A DNA stretch of 64,000 nt from UBA1424 sp041654095 (GTDB lineage Bacteria > Bacillota_I > Bacilli_A > RFN20 > CAG-826), in NCBI GenBank assembly GCA_041654095.1, contig JBAZED010000005.1, positions 8,605 to 72,604 on the forward strand. Reading direction: 5' to 3'. A program made the translations under genes and the position numbers. The notes beneath the pieces were generated by a model. It made no database searches. It saw only the letters and a list, made by a program, of their open reading frames with translations, and was not told the origin of the DNA. This document shows, piece by piece, positions 24,036 to 33,281 of the stretch; within the stretch, counting starts at the first letter, position 1; each line of letters starts with the position of its first letter.

Positions 24036-26452
24036 TATTCCTTTTCCTCGGTCGGAGCCGAAGGAGCATCGATTATTTTGTTTTCATCGATGGGCTGTTC
24101 CTCGGGCTTCTTAATTTGGACGACGACGTTTAATAATTTTAGGCAGGCGTCGGCCGAGACTTTATCGAGCATTTCTCGGAAGAGAGCGTGACCTTCATTG
24201 ACATAATCTTGAAGGGGGTTCGTATTCGCATATGAACGAAGGTAAATGCCTTCGCGCAAACGAGACATCGTGTCGATGTGCTTAGTCCAGTTTTGATCGA
24301 TTGTTTGCAAGGCGATTTGCCTTTCAATCTGACCGGCAATTTCCTCGCCCCACTCCTTGCGCCTGAGAACATAGCGATCAAAAAGAGTGTCGCCCAAATC
24401 CTGGCCGGCTTCATCGGCGGGAGCTTCATCGTAGGCGTTCGCCCGAAAAGCACCTTCTGGAATGAAGCGCGGTTCAACGATTTTGCGTAACAAATCGCCG
24501 TCAATCGTTCCATCGCGCGAATCATTGGGAATGGCTTTCTTAGCTAAGAACAAACCGGTCGTTTGAAAGAATTCATATATCAAATCGTTGATACTGTCCG
24601 CAAAGAGTATTGAATCGCGTTTCTCGTAGATGGCGGTTCTTTGCTTGGCGATGACATCATCATAATCGAGGAGATTTTTGCGAATATCGAAGTTTTTGCC
24701 TTCGATTTGTTTTTGGGCGCTGGTGATGAAATTTGAGAAGAGGCGGCTTTCGAGGGCCTCTTCGCCGAGTGACTCAATCCGCTTTTGGACACTGTCCGCT
24801 CCAAAGCGCCGCATCAACTCATCGTCGAAAGAAACGTAAAAGCGCGAAAAACCGGCATCGCCTTGCCGGCCGCTGCGACCGCGCAATTGATTGTCGATGC
24901 GCCGCGCTTCGTGCCGTTCGGTGCCGAGAACGCAGAGCCCCCCTAAGGCCTTTATTTCATCGTCGATCTTTATGTCGGTACCGCGACCGGCCATGTTCGT
25001 GGCGAGGGTGATGGAGCCTTTTCTGCCGGCGAGGGCGATGATCTCGGCTTCGCGGGCATGGTTTTTAGCGTTTAAGACTTCGTGTTTTAGTCCGGCTTCA
25101 GTCAGCAACTTGCTCACTTCTTCTGATGATTCAACAGAGACGGTGCCGATGAGCAGGGGTTGTCCTTTTTCGTGTCGCTCTTTCGCCTCTCTGACTAAGG
25201 CAGCCAGTTTTGCCGGCTTATGAGCATAGATGTAATCGGTGGCATCATCGCGAATAACGGGGCGATTCGTCGGGATGGCAACAACGCGCATATTATATAT
25301 TTTGCGGAATTCTTCTTCTTCGGTTTTGGCGGTGCCGGTCATGCCGGACAACTTCTTAAAAAGGCGAAAGAAATTTTGATAAGTAATCGTCGCCAAGGTA
25401 ATCGTCTCTTGTTTGATCTCAACGTTTTCTTTGGCTTGAATAGCTTGCTGCAATCCATCCGAATACTCGCGGCCTTTCAGAATACGACCAGTAAACTGGT
25501 CAATGAGTTGGATCTGGTTTTCACCATCCACTAAATATTCGACGTCGCGAGCCATGATATAATTCGCTTTCAAAGCTTGAACGATGCGGTGCACGAGATC
25601 TTGATGCTCGGGATCGTAGAGGTTGCGAATTCCGAACATCCGCTCAGCTCGCGTATTGCCGGCTTCGGTCAAACTACAAGTCTTCGTCTTGATATCAACT
25701 TCAAAATCGCGCTCTTTTTTGAGCGTTTTGACAAAGCGGTCGGCAACCGTGTATTGCGAGGCACTCGCCTTGGCGCCGCCTGAGATGATAAGCGGGGTTC
25801 GGCTCTCATCGATGAGGATGGAGTCAGCTTCGTCGATGACGGCGAAATTTAAGCCGCGCAAGACGCGAGAATTAATGTTTTGGGCCATGTTATCGCGAAG
25901 ATAATCGAAGCCTAATTCGGAGTTCGTCGTATAGGTAATATCGCAGTAATGAGCTTCTTTTTTCTCACTCGTTGTCTTATCGCGTATATTGACGCCGACG
26001 GTGAGACCGAGGAAGCGATAAATTTGCCCCATCCAATCCGCGTCGCGCTGGGCCAAGTATTCGTTGACGGTGACGACGTGAACGCCGTTGCCCCTCAACG
26101 CGTTAAGATAAACGGCCATCGTCGCGGTCAAGGTTTTGCCTTCACCGGTTTTCATTTCGGCGACATCACCTTGATCGAGAACGAGGGCGCCGATAATTTG
26201 AACTTGAAACGGGAATTGCCCGAGGGTGCGTCGCGCAGCTTCGCGAGCGACAGCAAACGCCTCATATTTAAAACTCTGGGTGGATTCGCCATTTTTGAGC
26301 CTCAGGCGAAACTCATCCGTTTTGGCGCGGAGTTCGTCGTCGGTTTTATCCTTCATTTCTTGCTCATGAGCAAGAACTTTTTCGCTTTCTCGAAAATATT
26401 TCTTTAGTGTACTTTGATCAAAACGGAATATTTTTTCAATAAAATTAGCCAT
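24035..26452 (-). CDS. secA: Preprotein translocase ATPase SecA
   Basis: SecA drives proteins through SecYEG with ATP. The 805-residue protein has Walker A MKTGEGKT (about 101-108), the VVTVNEYLAQRDA and DYLRDNMA motifs, the DEAD-like VIDEADSILIDE, the preprotein cross-linking domain after it, and motifs NMAGRGTDI and QLRGRSGRQGD in the second helicase lobe. It lacks the C-terminal zinc-binding CxCxSGxxxxxCH tail; the end is an acidic linker (APSAPTEEKE), a common variation in this phylum. Its stop overlaps the prfB start; secA-prfB is a widespread Bacillota pair. Confidence 0.97.
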   Translation of the reverse strand: MANFIEKIFRFDQSTLKKYFRESEKVLAHEQEMKDKTDDELRAKTDEFRLRLKNGESTQSFKYEAFAVAREAARRTLGQFPFQVQIIGALVLDQGDVAEMKTGEGKTLTATMAVYLNALRGNGVHVVTVNEYLAQRDADWMGQIYRFLGLTVGVNIRDKTTSEKKEAHYCDITYTTNSELGFDYLRDNMAQNINSRVLRGLNFAVIDEADSILIDESRTPLIISGGAKASASQYTVADRFVKTLKKERDFEVDIKTKTCSLTEAGNTRAERMFGIRNLYDPEHQDLVHRIVQALKANYIMARDVEYLVDGENQIQLIDQFTGRILKGREYSDGLQQAIQAKENVEIKQETITLATITYQNFFRLFKKLSGMTGTAKTEEEEFRKIYNMRVVAIPTNRPVIRDDATDYIYAHKPAKLAALVREAKERHEKGQPLLIGTVSVESSEEVSKLLTEAGLKHEVLNAKNHAREAEIIALAGRKGSITLATNMAGRGTDIKIDDEIKALGGLCVLGTERHEARRIDNQLRGRSGRQGDAGFSRFYVSFDDELMRRFGADSVQKRIESLGEEALESRLFSNFITSAQKQIEGKNFDIRKNLLDYDDVIAKQRTAIYEKRDSILFADSINDLIYEFFQTTGLFLAKKAIPNDSRDGTIDGDLLRKIVEPRFIPEGAFRANAYDEAPADEAGQDLGDTLFDRYVLRRKEWGEEIAGQIERQIALQTIDQNWTKHIDTMSRLREGIYLRSYANTNPLQDYVNEGHALFREMLDKVSADACLKLLNVVVQIKKPEEQPIDENKIIDAPSAPTEEKE

Positions 26453-26491
26453 TTTTGTTACTCCGACTCTCTATATTCAGCCATGATATTT

Positions 26492-26511
26492 TACCATTAA
26501 ACATAATGGTA
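26492..26511. repeat. Perfect hairpin in the secA leader
   Basis: TACCATTA-AACA-TAATGGTA lies 40-60 bases upstream of the secA start. No uridine run follows on either strand, so it is more likely an operator or a leader structure than a terminator. Confidence 0.4.
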
Positions 26512-26525
26512 TGCCAAACTTATCT

Positions 26526-27131
26526 TCACCCTTTATCTCGCGCCTTAGATAAAACGAGAACATCAATCGATTTGGGTTGATGTTTCTTGATTAATTTCAA
26601 GCAAGCCTTGATGGTCGCTCCCGTCGTCATGACATCGTCGACGAGCAAGATTTGCTCGTCTTGAATGTTCACTCCATCGCGCCATTTTAAAATTTCGCCA
26701 ATTTTGCTGCGTTCATCCGGGTTCAAATCGGTTTGTTTGCGCGGCGATATTTTAATGATTGCGCTGACGATTGGAAGTTTGATGATCTTAAAAATTTCCT
26801 CGACATGATTAAAACCCCTTTGCTCATCATGCTCTTGAAAACTCGGAGCTGGTATTAGCAAGTGCTTTCGATACTTGGAGCGCAGGTAATGCAAATGATA
26901 ATTCAAAAAACTCGGCGCAATGTCGATGTCCCCGCAGCCTTTTAGTTTAAAAAGAGCGGACTGCAGAAAATCATTATATCTATATAGCGCCAGCACATTT
27001 ACGCCCTCAAACTTATATTTGATAAATATCGTATCGAATTGATCTTGACACTTCTGGCAAATGTTGCCTTTATCAGATAGAAGGGAGTGAAAATTTACAT
27101 CGCGAAGATCGCTAAAGCACATTCGACACAC
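26526..27131 (-). CDS. comFC: ComFC-like phosphoribosyltransferase-fold competence protein
   Basis: The protein has an N-terminal zinc ribbon (CRMC, about 30 residues later CQKC) and a C-terminal phosphoribosyltransferase fold with the PRPP loop ILLVDDVMTTGATIKACL and RGFNHVEEI, as in ComFC/GntX. ComFC acts with ComFA inside the cell in DNA uptake during transformation. I favour a GTG start at 27131 (MCRMCFSDL), 20 bases inside the end of comFA. A longer frame opens at 27221 but would overlap comFA by 110 bases. Neither start has a strong ribosome site. Confidence 0.8.
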   Translation of the reverse strand: MCRMCFSDLRDVNFHSLLSDKGNICQKCQDQFDTIFIKYKFEGVNVLALYRYNDFLQSALFKLKGCGDIDIAPSFLNYHLHYLRSKYRKHLLIPAPSFQEHDEQRGFNHVEEIFKIIKLPIVSAIIKISPRKQTDLNPDERSKIGEILKWRDGVNIQDEQILLVDDVMTTGATIKACLKLIKKHQPKSIDVLVLSKARDKG

Positions 27132-28263
27132 TCGTGTTTTTGGTTTGAATTGTACGAACAGCTTCTTCCATAGCTCGCGTCTTCCGATCTGATAGAAAAA
27201 TAACTTCACCTTCTGGAGCATCTCTTTTCCTCCCTACTCGCCCGGAGATTTGTACGAGGGCGCTCGCATCGTAAAAATCGTTATCGCTTTCGAAGACGAT
27301 GACCTGCAAATTTGTTACAGTGACGCCTCTTTCCAGGACGGCTGTCGTCACCAAATACTTGATTTTTCCCTTGCGAAACTCGTCGATAATCTTCTCGCGA
27401 TTTTCGCGCTTTGAATGGACGTAGTCTCCACCTCGAACCCACTTGGTCACGAACGAGGCCAAGTCTTCGCATTTCGCAATGGTCGGCGCAAAAATAAAGA
27501 CCGGCTTTAGCTCGTGCGTGAATTCGCACAGTTTCCTAATGAGATAAAAATGCTTTAATATTCCGACCATGAGAGCGATGCGCGGAACCGGAAGCGGAAA
27601 TCCGTGATAGCGCCTATCGATGGTGATAACCTCGCCCCCGCTCTTTTTAAAGTTGGCCACTTGGCTGGGAGCAATGGTTGCCGACATCATGACAAAATTG
27701 CCGCGGCAACTGCGCTTGAACATCGCCATCAGAACATCATTTCCATAAAATGGAAAAGCATCTGCTTCATCAATGATTAGGAGATCGAAATAATTCTCAT
27801 AGCGATATAGTTGATGTGAGGTCAGGACGATGATCTCTCCTTGTAAATCGCCGGTGTTCCCACCATAGACGGCGACGACGCGATTTTTGGAAAAGACGGT
27901 GCCAAGGCGCTTATATATTTCGATCACAACATCGCGGCGGGGAATGGCAAATCCGACTTGTCGACCATTCTTAACCGCATTCCGAATCACCTCAAAAGTA
28001 AGTTCCGTTTTACCTGAGCCGCACACCGCCGAAATAAGGACGTTTTGTTTTCGATTAACCGCTTCAACAATTAGGCGCGAAGCGTCTATTTGTTCTTCCG
28101 ACAATTTATACTTAATAGCAATTTCAGATGCGAAGGATTTGTTATCATTCTCAAGGGCTGAGAGGCCTGAAAAGGAAACGCACTTTCGACAGTATGGCGC
28201 ACCATTTTTAGAGCCGATGTAACGATGATTAGAGTTACCGCACCGGGGGCAAGTAAAGTCCAC
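27112..28263 (-). CDS. comFA: ComFA, ATP-dependent DNA translocase of competence
   Basis: ComFA is a DEAD-box-like helicase that helps pull transforming single-stranded DNA into the cell. The protein carries an N-terminal four-Cys zinc finger (CPRCGNSNHRY...CRKC), Walker A AVCGSGKTEL, the DEAD-type LLIIDEADAFPF, motif III MMSATI and motif VI QISGRVGRK. I start at GTG 28263 (MDFTCPRCGN); a TTG at 28290 is also possible and neither has a good ribosome site. It overlaps comFC. The pair indicates at least ancestral natural competence; together with the secreted ComEC-like hydrolase at 5803 this deserves attention. Confidence 0.88.
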   Translation of the reverse strand: MDFTCPRCGNSNHRYIGSKNGAPYCRKCVSFSGLSALENDNKSFASEIAIKYKLSEEQIDASRLIVEAVNRKQNVLISAVCGSGKTELTFEVIRNAVKNGRQVGFAIPRRDVVIEIYKRLGTVFSKNRVVAVYGGNTGDLQGEIIVLTSHQLYRYENYFDLLIIDEADAFPFYGNDVLMAMFKRSCRGNFVMMSATIAPSQVANFKKSGGEVITIDRRYHGFPLPVPRIALMVGILKHFYLIRKLCEFTHELKPVFIFAPTIAKCEDLASFVTKWVRGGDYVHSKRENREKIIDEFRKGKIKYLVTTAVLERGVTVTNLQVIVFESDNDFYDASALVQISGRVGRKRDAPEGEVIFLSDRKTRAMEEAVRTIQTKNTSVSNVL

Positions 28264-28340
28264 AAAGATATATAAGAAAGAAAAAAGCAAAAGGTTCTAT
28301 ATTCCAAATATCTCTTGCTTATATTTTGAAAAAATTAAAT

Positions 28341-28784
28341 CTATTTGTCTTTTTCGATACTTTTAATAATGTCGACACGATTGGCATGGCGACCGCCTGA
28401 AAATGGGGTCTCGAGGAAAATATCAACCCGGCGAATAACGTCGTCGAGTTCCATAAACTTCTGGCCAAATGTGATAACGTTGGCGTCATTGTGCTCTCTT
28501 AAAAGACGAGAGACAGTATCGCTATAACCGATTCCGGCTCGAACGCCTTTAACCTTATTGGCGGCGATCATCACGCCCTCGCCACTCGTGCAAACTAAAA
28601 TGCCGCGATCCGCTTCACCGGAAGCGATTTTTTTAGCGGCGGCGGCGGCGTAATCGGGATAGTTGACTGATTCATTAGAAAAAGTGCCGACATCCGCCAC
28701 TTGAAAACCGCGTTTTTCGAGATGTCTCCTGATCTCGTTTTTATATTCGAATCCTCCATGATCCGAAGCGACGACGATGCGCAT
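28341..28784 (-). CDS. rpiB: Ribose-5-phosphate isomerase B
   Basis: RpiB interconverts ribose 5-phosphate and ribulose 5-phosphate in the pentose phosphate pathway. The 147-residue protein starts MRIVVASDHGGFEYK, has the YPDYA motif, the active-site Cys in GILVCTSGEGVMIAANKV (Cys about 65; GSGxGM family loop) and REHNDANVITFG. I start at the ATG 28784, because GGAGGTGA lies 5 bases upstream, within the end of the tsaC-like gene; an upstream GTG in the same frame falls inside that ribosome site. Confidence 0.93.
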   Translation of the reverse strand: MRIVVASDHGGFEYKNEIRRHLEKRGFQVADVGTFSNESVNYPDYAAAAAKKIASGEADRGILVCTSGEGVMIAANKVKGVRAGIGYSDTVSRLLREHNDANVITFGQKFMELDDVIRRVDIFLETPFSGGRHANRVDIIKSIEKDK

Positions 28785-28785
28785 A

Positions 28786-29391
28786 TTAGTCACCTCCCAC
28801 CACTTTCATGATTTCGTTGAAGCGAAGATTGCCTTCTCTTAACATAATGATTCTATCATAAGCGGCGATTACTGTCGAAGGTGTCGCTCCTTTCGAGTGA
28901 CCTAAAACGACTCCTGCAATTTTATTGCCAAATTCTTTTATCACTTCATCGGAGGATATCAGCGGTCTTTGATCGGCGCGATTGGCGCTGGGGACGAGGA
29001 GTGGCTTGCCGACGAGTTTGATGAGCGCTTGGACTTGCTCGTCATTCGGAACCCTGATGCCGATATGGCCGGTGCCGAGATCGACCCACGTCGGAACACG
29101 GCGTTTGGTCTTCAAAATAATCGTCAATTCGCCAGGAAGAAACGCAGCGATGATTTTTCGCGCAATGTCATTTAAGATGGCGTATTTTTGAACTTCATCA
29201 ACGGAAGAGCACATCAGAGTAAAGGGCTTGTCGGGTCTCCGCTCCTTAACACGCACTAAATCTTCAAAGGCTTGCGCGGAATCGTAGACGATGCCAAGTC
29301 CAAAAACCGTCTCGGTTGGAAAGGCGACAATCTCGCCTTTTTGAAGAAGGTCAGCAGCAATATTCAGAGATTTGGAATCAACGAGTTTCAT
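28786..29391 (-). CDS. Threonylcarbamoyl-AMP synthase (YrdC/Sua5 family)
   Basis: The 201-residue protein is a TsaC/YrdC domain enzyme that makes threonylcarbamoyl-AMP from threonine, bicarbonate and ATP for t6A37 of tRNAs. Motifs: EIVAFPTETVFGLG (about 18-31), KERRPDKPFTLM (KRP-type loop), GHIGIRVPND and PLLVPSANRAD (SAN motif). It lacks the extra Sua5 C-terminal domain. It lies 10 bases after prmC and immediately before rpiB, in the common Bacillota order prfA-prmC-tsaC/sua5-rpiB. Confidence 0.92.
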   Translation of the reverse strand: MKLVDSKSLNIAADLLQKGEIVAFPTETVFGLGIVYDSAQAFEDLVRVKERRPDKPFTLMCSSVDEVQKYAILNDIARKIIAAFLPGELTIILKTKRRVPTWVDLGTGHIGIRVPNDEQVQALIKLVGKPLLVPSANRADQRPLISSDEVIKEFGNKIAGVVLGHSKGATPSTVIAAYDRIIMLREGNLRFNEIMKVVGGD

Positions 29392-29401
29392 AACAATGAT
29401 A

Positions 29402-30250
29402 TTACTCTTTTTCTATATAAATAGAAAGGATGCGGTCATTTTTGTTGATGTCTTGGATGATTTCCCACTTGGCGTTCGAAAAGTTGCTCTTCATTTCGCT
29501 TTCAATTTTCCCGCGCATGTCGTGGCCGATTTCAAAAATCATCAGGAAGGGGTAGCGACAAATGGTCTGATGTAATTTGAAAATATTTTTGTAAAATGCC
29601 ATATCGCTTTCGTCGACGAGGGCAGAATAGGGCTCGTAAGCAATTACGCTCGCATCGATTTCAGAGATGTTGGTGATGTAAGGCGGATTGGAGACGATGA
29701 CATCGAGTTCAAGACCGTTAAATAAGTACGGCTCAAGTCCATTACCAGATAAAAACTGAATTTCGGTTTTGTGTTTTGCAGCATTCGTCTTTGCGACTTC
29801 TAGGGCGGCGAGCGAAGTGTCGCTAGCGATGACGCGAGCGCTTGCGAATTCCTTTTTGAGAGATATGGCGATGGCTCCCGAACCGGTGCCAATATCGGCG
29901 ACGACAATATTCTTATCGAAATACAATTCTCTGATTTTTTTAATGGCTATTCCGACTACTTCTTCCGTTTCCATCCGCGGGATCAAAACGCGCTGATCGA
30001 CATAAAAACGGCGACCCATAAAATGCGCATTATTCGTCAAATACTGCACCGGTTCGCCATTTAAAAATCGCGCCAAAAGCGATTGGAATAGTGGCAAATC
30101 AGCGATTTCTGCATTTTTTTTAAGATAGAAATCGGACATTTCATCGTAGCCTTGAATACAACAAATCAAGTCGCGCAGACCAACTTCGTTCTCACGCGCA
30201 AAAAGCGAATCGCGAATCACGCTTTCATATAGTTCGTGAATGGTCGGCAT
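29402..30250 (-). CDS. prmC: Release factor glutamine methyltransferase
   Basis: PrmC methylates the Gln of the GGQ motif in RF1 and RF2. The 282-residue protein has the N-terminal helical domain and a Rossmann methyltransferase with VADIGTGSGAIAISL (SAM-binding) and the catalytic IVSNPPYITN. It lies 4 bases after prfA, encoding one of its substrates, and leads on to the tsaC-like gene. Confidence 0.95.
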   Translation of the reverse strand: MPTIHELYESVIRDSLFARENEVGLRDLICCIQGYDEMSDFYLKKNAEIADLPLFQSLLARFLNGEPVQYLTNNAHFMGRRFYVDQRVLIPRMETEEVVGIAIKKIRELYFDKNIVVADIGTGSGAIAISLKKEFASARVIASDTSLAALEVAKTNAAKHKTEIQFLSGNGLEPYLFNGLELDVIVSNPPYITNISEIDASVIAYEPYSALVDESDMAFYKNIFKLHQTICRYPFLMIFEIGHDMRGKIESEMKSNFSNAKWEIIQDINKNDRILSIYIEKE

Positions 30251-30254
30251 ATGA

Positions 30255-31328
30255 TTATTCGCCTAATAATTTCTGCTGCTGATCATAGTGAACGAGAGCC
30301 TCGATAACTTCATCGAGTTCGCCTTCCATAATGCGATCAAGTTTCTGCAAAGTTAAGGAGATGCGGTGGTCGGTCACACGGTTTTGAGGATAGTTATAGG
30401 TCCTGATTTTTTCGCTCCGCTCGCCGGTTCCGACTTTCAGTTTCCGCTCGTTGCCAAGTTTTTCTTCTTGCTCGGCTTGCAAGTTGCTCAAAATTTTGGC
30501 GCGCAACATGCGCATCGCAATTTCGCGATTTTGAATTTGCGATTTTTCCGTCTGGCACGAGACGACTATTCCAGTCGGAAGATGCGTAATCCGCACGGCG
30601 CTTTCCGTCTTGTTGACGTTTTGCCCGCCGGCGCCTTGCGAACGGTAGGTATCGACTTGTAAGTCGCTGGCATTGATGACGACATCGATTTCATCAGCTT
30701 CGGGAATGACTAACACAGTTGCGGTCGAAGTGTGGATTCGCCCTGACGCTTCAGTGCGAGGGATGCGTTGGACACGATGAGCGCCACTTTCAAATTTTAG
30801 TTTCGAATAAACTCCTTCGCCCTTAATCATGAATGAGACGAGCGAGAATCCTCCGGCTCCGGACGGGCTCTCATCAATCATTTGGATTTTCCAGTTATTC
30901 TTTTCGGCATAACGAGTGTACATCCGGAAAAGGTCGCCAGCAAAAATATTGGCCTCATCACCGCCGACGGCACCGCGAATTTCAACGATGATATTCTTAT
31001 CGTCGTTCGGGTCTTTGGGGACGAGCATGACATGGAGTTCTCGTTCAATCTTGGCGAGTTCTTCGCCAAGGCGCCGATGCTCTTCTTTTCCGAGTTCCGA
31101 TAAATCTGCATCATCATCAGCCATCATGGCTCCAGCTTCTTCCTGTTCTTTTAAAAACTTGTTATATTCATCATATTCTAAGCAAATATCAGCAATGTTA
31201 GAGCGTTCCTTGGAAAGATTCTTAAAGCGCGAAATATCGCGGGCGACATATTCGTCCGCCAGTTCGTCATCAATTTCGGCAAGGCGCTTTTTCGTCGCTT
31301 CGAGGCGCTTTTGCATGCTTTCTTCCAT
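30255..31328 (-). CDS. prfA: Peptide chain release factor 1
   Basis: RF1 ends translation at UAA and UAG. The 357-residue protein has the stop-recognition PxT motif (QRIPRTEASGRIHTS) and the catalytic GAGGQNVNKTESAVRITH. I start at the ATG 31328, preceded by AAAGGA at 6 bases; the upstream 19-codon extension lacks a ribosome site. First gene of prfA-prmC-tsaC-rpiB. Confidence 0.96.
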   Translation of the reverse strand: MEESMQKRLEATKKRLAEIDDELADEYVARDISRFKNLSKERSNIADICLEYDEYNKFLKEQEEAGAMMADDDADLSELGKEEHRRLGEELAKIERELHVMLVPKDPNDDKNIIVEIRGAVGGDEANIFAGDLFRMYTRYAEKNNWKIQMIDESPSGAGGFSLVSFMIKGEGVYSKLKFESGAHRVQRIPRTEASGRIHTSTATVLVIPEADEIDVVINASDLQVDTYRSQGAGGQNVNKTESAVRITHLPTGIVVSCQTEKSQIQNREIAMRMLRAKILSNLQAEQEEKLGNERKLKVGTGERSEKIRTYNYPQNRVTDHRISLTLQKLDRIMEGELDEVIEALVHYDQQQKLLGE

Positions 31329-31352
31329 ATTTGTTCCTTTGTAAGCGCTGAG

Positions 31353-31361
31353 ATTATACCA
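31353..31361 (-). promoter_or_regulatory. Extended -10 promoter of prfA
   Basis: Minus-strand TGGTATAAT (TG-N-TATAAT) lies 24 bases before the prfA ATG. The region further upstream holds the inverted repeat ATTGCT/AGCAAT (31369-31386) but no good -35. Confidence 0.55.
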
Positions 31362-31428
31362 TATATTGATTGCTATATAAAGCAATACCTATAGCGCTTA
31401 ATATTAATATTAAAAGAGGTTTTTTATC

Positions 31429-31457
31429 TTTAATCAAAAGCGATAAATATGTATAAT
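31429..31457 (+). promoter_or_regulatory. Probable promoter of the dnaX operon
   Basis: TTTAAT (31429-31434) and TATAAT (31452-31457) with 17-base spacing, 18 bases before the dnaX ATG. The -35 is weak and the leader would be about 12 bases. Confidence 0.5.
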
Positions 31458-31475
31458 AACCAATAGGACAAACAA

Positions 31476-33281
31476 ATGGCATATAAAGCTTTATACAGGA
31501 CCTATCGCCCACAAACCTTTTCGGAAGTCGCGGGTCAAAAGCATATTGTTAGAACGATTGAAAACGCGTTGGCGAACAACAAAATCGCTCACGCCTACCT
31601 ATTTTGCGGTCCTCGCGGAACCGGCAAAACCTCGATGGCTAAGTTATTTGCCAAGGCCTTGAATTGCGAGGAAGGTTTCGGCAAGCAATGCAATCAATGC
31701 AGCAACTGCCAAAGCGTGACCGATGGTTCTCACCCCGACGTCATCGAAATCGACGCGGCCAGCAATAACGGCGTCGAAGAAGTGCGCGACCTCATCGAGA
31801 AAGTCAAATATCTCCCAATAAAAGGAAAATACAAAGTGTACATCATTGATGAAGTTCACATGATGACGAGCGGAGCGTTTAACGCCCTCCTTAAAACTTT
31901 GGAAGAACCGCCAGCTCACGTCGTCTTTATTTTGGCGACGACCGAACCGCACAAAGTTCTCCCGACGATCGTGTCGCGGTGCCAGCGCTACGACTTTTCG
32001 AAAGTTGAAGATGATGCGATTCGCGAAAAAATGGTCGAGATTCTCAACCTTGAAAAGATTAATTACGATATCCCGGCCATCAATGCGATTATCGACCTCG
32101 CCGATGGCGGAGTCCGCGACGCTCTATCGATTCTCGAACACGTCCTCGCCTATGCCGGCATGACCATCAAAGAAAAAGATGTTTATGATTTATTCGGGCT
32201 CGCTTCCAACAAAGAAAAACTCGATTTGATTAAAGCCATCGCTAATGGCGACGTCAAAGACGTCTTAAAAAGGATGGAATCTTTCATCGCCTCAGGCATC
32301 GATATCAAGCGCCTCACCGCAAATTTACTCGACGTCTTAAAAGACGCTTTAATCTATAGCAAAACCGAGGAGCAGATCCTCTTGACGGTCATCACCGAAA
32401 AAGATGCGATTGAACTAAATGGCTTAATCACGGTCGACCGCTTGAATGAGATGATTGAAATCTTGTTGAAAGCTCAAAACGATTACAAAATCGTCTCCAA
32501 CATCCGCTCTCTTTTTGAACTCGTCCTTCTGCGCTTGACGACTTCGTCGAGCAAGCGTCCCAATGAAAAACAAGACGGCAATAGTGACGAGCCGAAAAAG
32601 GAAGGGCGACCCGCGCCAAGAGTTGAAGTTAAAACCGAACCGGCTCCGAAAATTATAAGTGAGGACGCGAAAAAAGTTGAAAATATCGAAATCCCTCAGC
32701 CCAAAGTCGTCGAACAAGTTCCTTTGGTCGAAACCAACGGATCAACCGTGCCTTCTTGGCTTTTAGAAGACGAGATGACAATTGATGATAAAGTCAAACC
32801 GGCCACCGAAGTGAAGGCGAGGGGAAAAGAAGATCACAATAGTGAAAAATGTAGCATCGACACTTCCGGCGACAAGAATGTGCTCGATGATGAAACGATG
32901 ATTAAAATCATGGTTCTCGGCGACAAAGAAGAACGTCAAGTCATCAGCAAAAAATGGGAGGATTTCAACGCGCTGGTCCCCCACCCTCGCTACGGCTTAG
33001 TCGCTTCGCTGCTCAAAGATGGTCGCCCCTACATCGTCGCGAAAAATGTCCTCGTTCTCGAGTACGACTTCGATTGTCTTGCCGAGCGCATCAACATCAT
33101 CTCCAATCAATCGCCGATCGGCGCATTAATCAAAGGGATCGTCGGCCGCGAAGTCTTTGTCTACGCGCTTGTCAGGAGCGAAACTCTCCGCTTGCAAAAA
33201 TCTTTCTTTGGCCTTCGGCAATTAAATCGTTTGCCCAAAGCTAAAGACATCGTTTTAGATTTTAAAGGAGTTAAATTATGA
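31476..33281 (+). CDS. dnaX: DNA polymerase III subunit tau/gamma
   Basis: DnaX is the clamp-loader ATPase that organises the replisome. The 601-residue protein starts MAYKALYRTYRPQTFSEVAG, has Walker A CGPRGTGKTS (about 44-53), a four-Cys zinc module (CNQCSNCQ), DEVHMMTSGAFNALLK (Walker B), sensor 1 FILATTEPHKV and the arginine finger IVSRCQRYDF. Domain III ends near 360; a charged linker (about 365-460) and a short C-terminal domain follow. First gene of dnaX-ybaB-recR-tmk-holB-ricT-rsmI, all with overlaps or short gaps. Confidence 0.96.
   Translation: MAYKALYRTYRPQTFSEVAGQKHIVRTIENALANNKIAHAYLFCGPRGTGKTSMAKLFAKALNCEEGFGKQCNQCSNCQSVTDGSHPDVIEIDAASNNGVEEVRDLIEKVKYLPIKGKYKVYIIDEVHMMTSGAFNALLKTLEEPPAHVVFILATTEPHKVLPTIVSRCQRYDFSKVEDDAIREKMVEILNLEKINYDIPAINAIIDLADGGVRDALSILEHVLAYAGMTIKEKDVYDLFGLASNKEKLDLIKAIANGDVKDVLKRMESFIASGIDIKRLTANLLDVLKDALIYSKTEEQILLTVITEKDAIELNGLITVDRLNEMIEILLKAQNDYKIVSNIRSLFELVLLRLTTSSSKRPNEKQDGNSDEPKKEGRPAPRVEVKTEPAPKIISEDAKKVENIEIPQPKVVEQVPLVETNGSTVPSWLLEDEMTIDDKVKPATEVKARGKEDHNSEKCSIDTSGDKNVLDDETMIKIMVLGDKEERQVISKKWEDFNALVPHPRYGLVASLLKDGRPYIVAKNVLVLEYDFDCLAERINIISNQSPIGALIKGIVGREVFVYALVRSETLRLQKSFFGLRQLNRLPKAKDIVLDFKGVKL

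Noticed and set aside
31369..31386. ATTGCT/AGCAAT inverted repeat between prfA and dnaX
   Set aside because: Only 6-bp arms in very AT-rich sequence; listed only as context for the prfA promoter.
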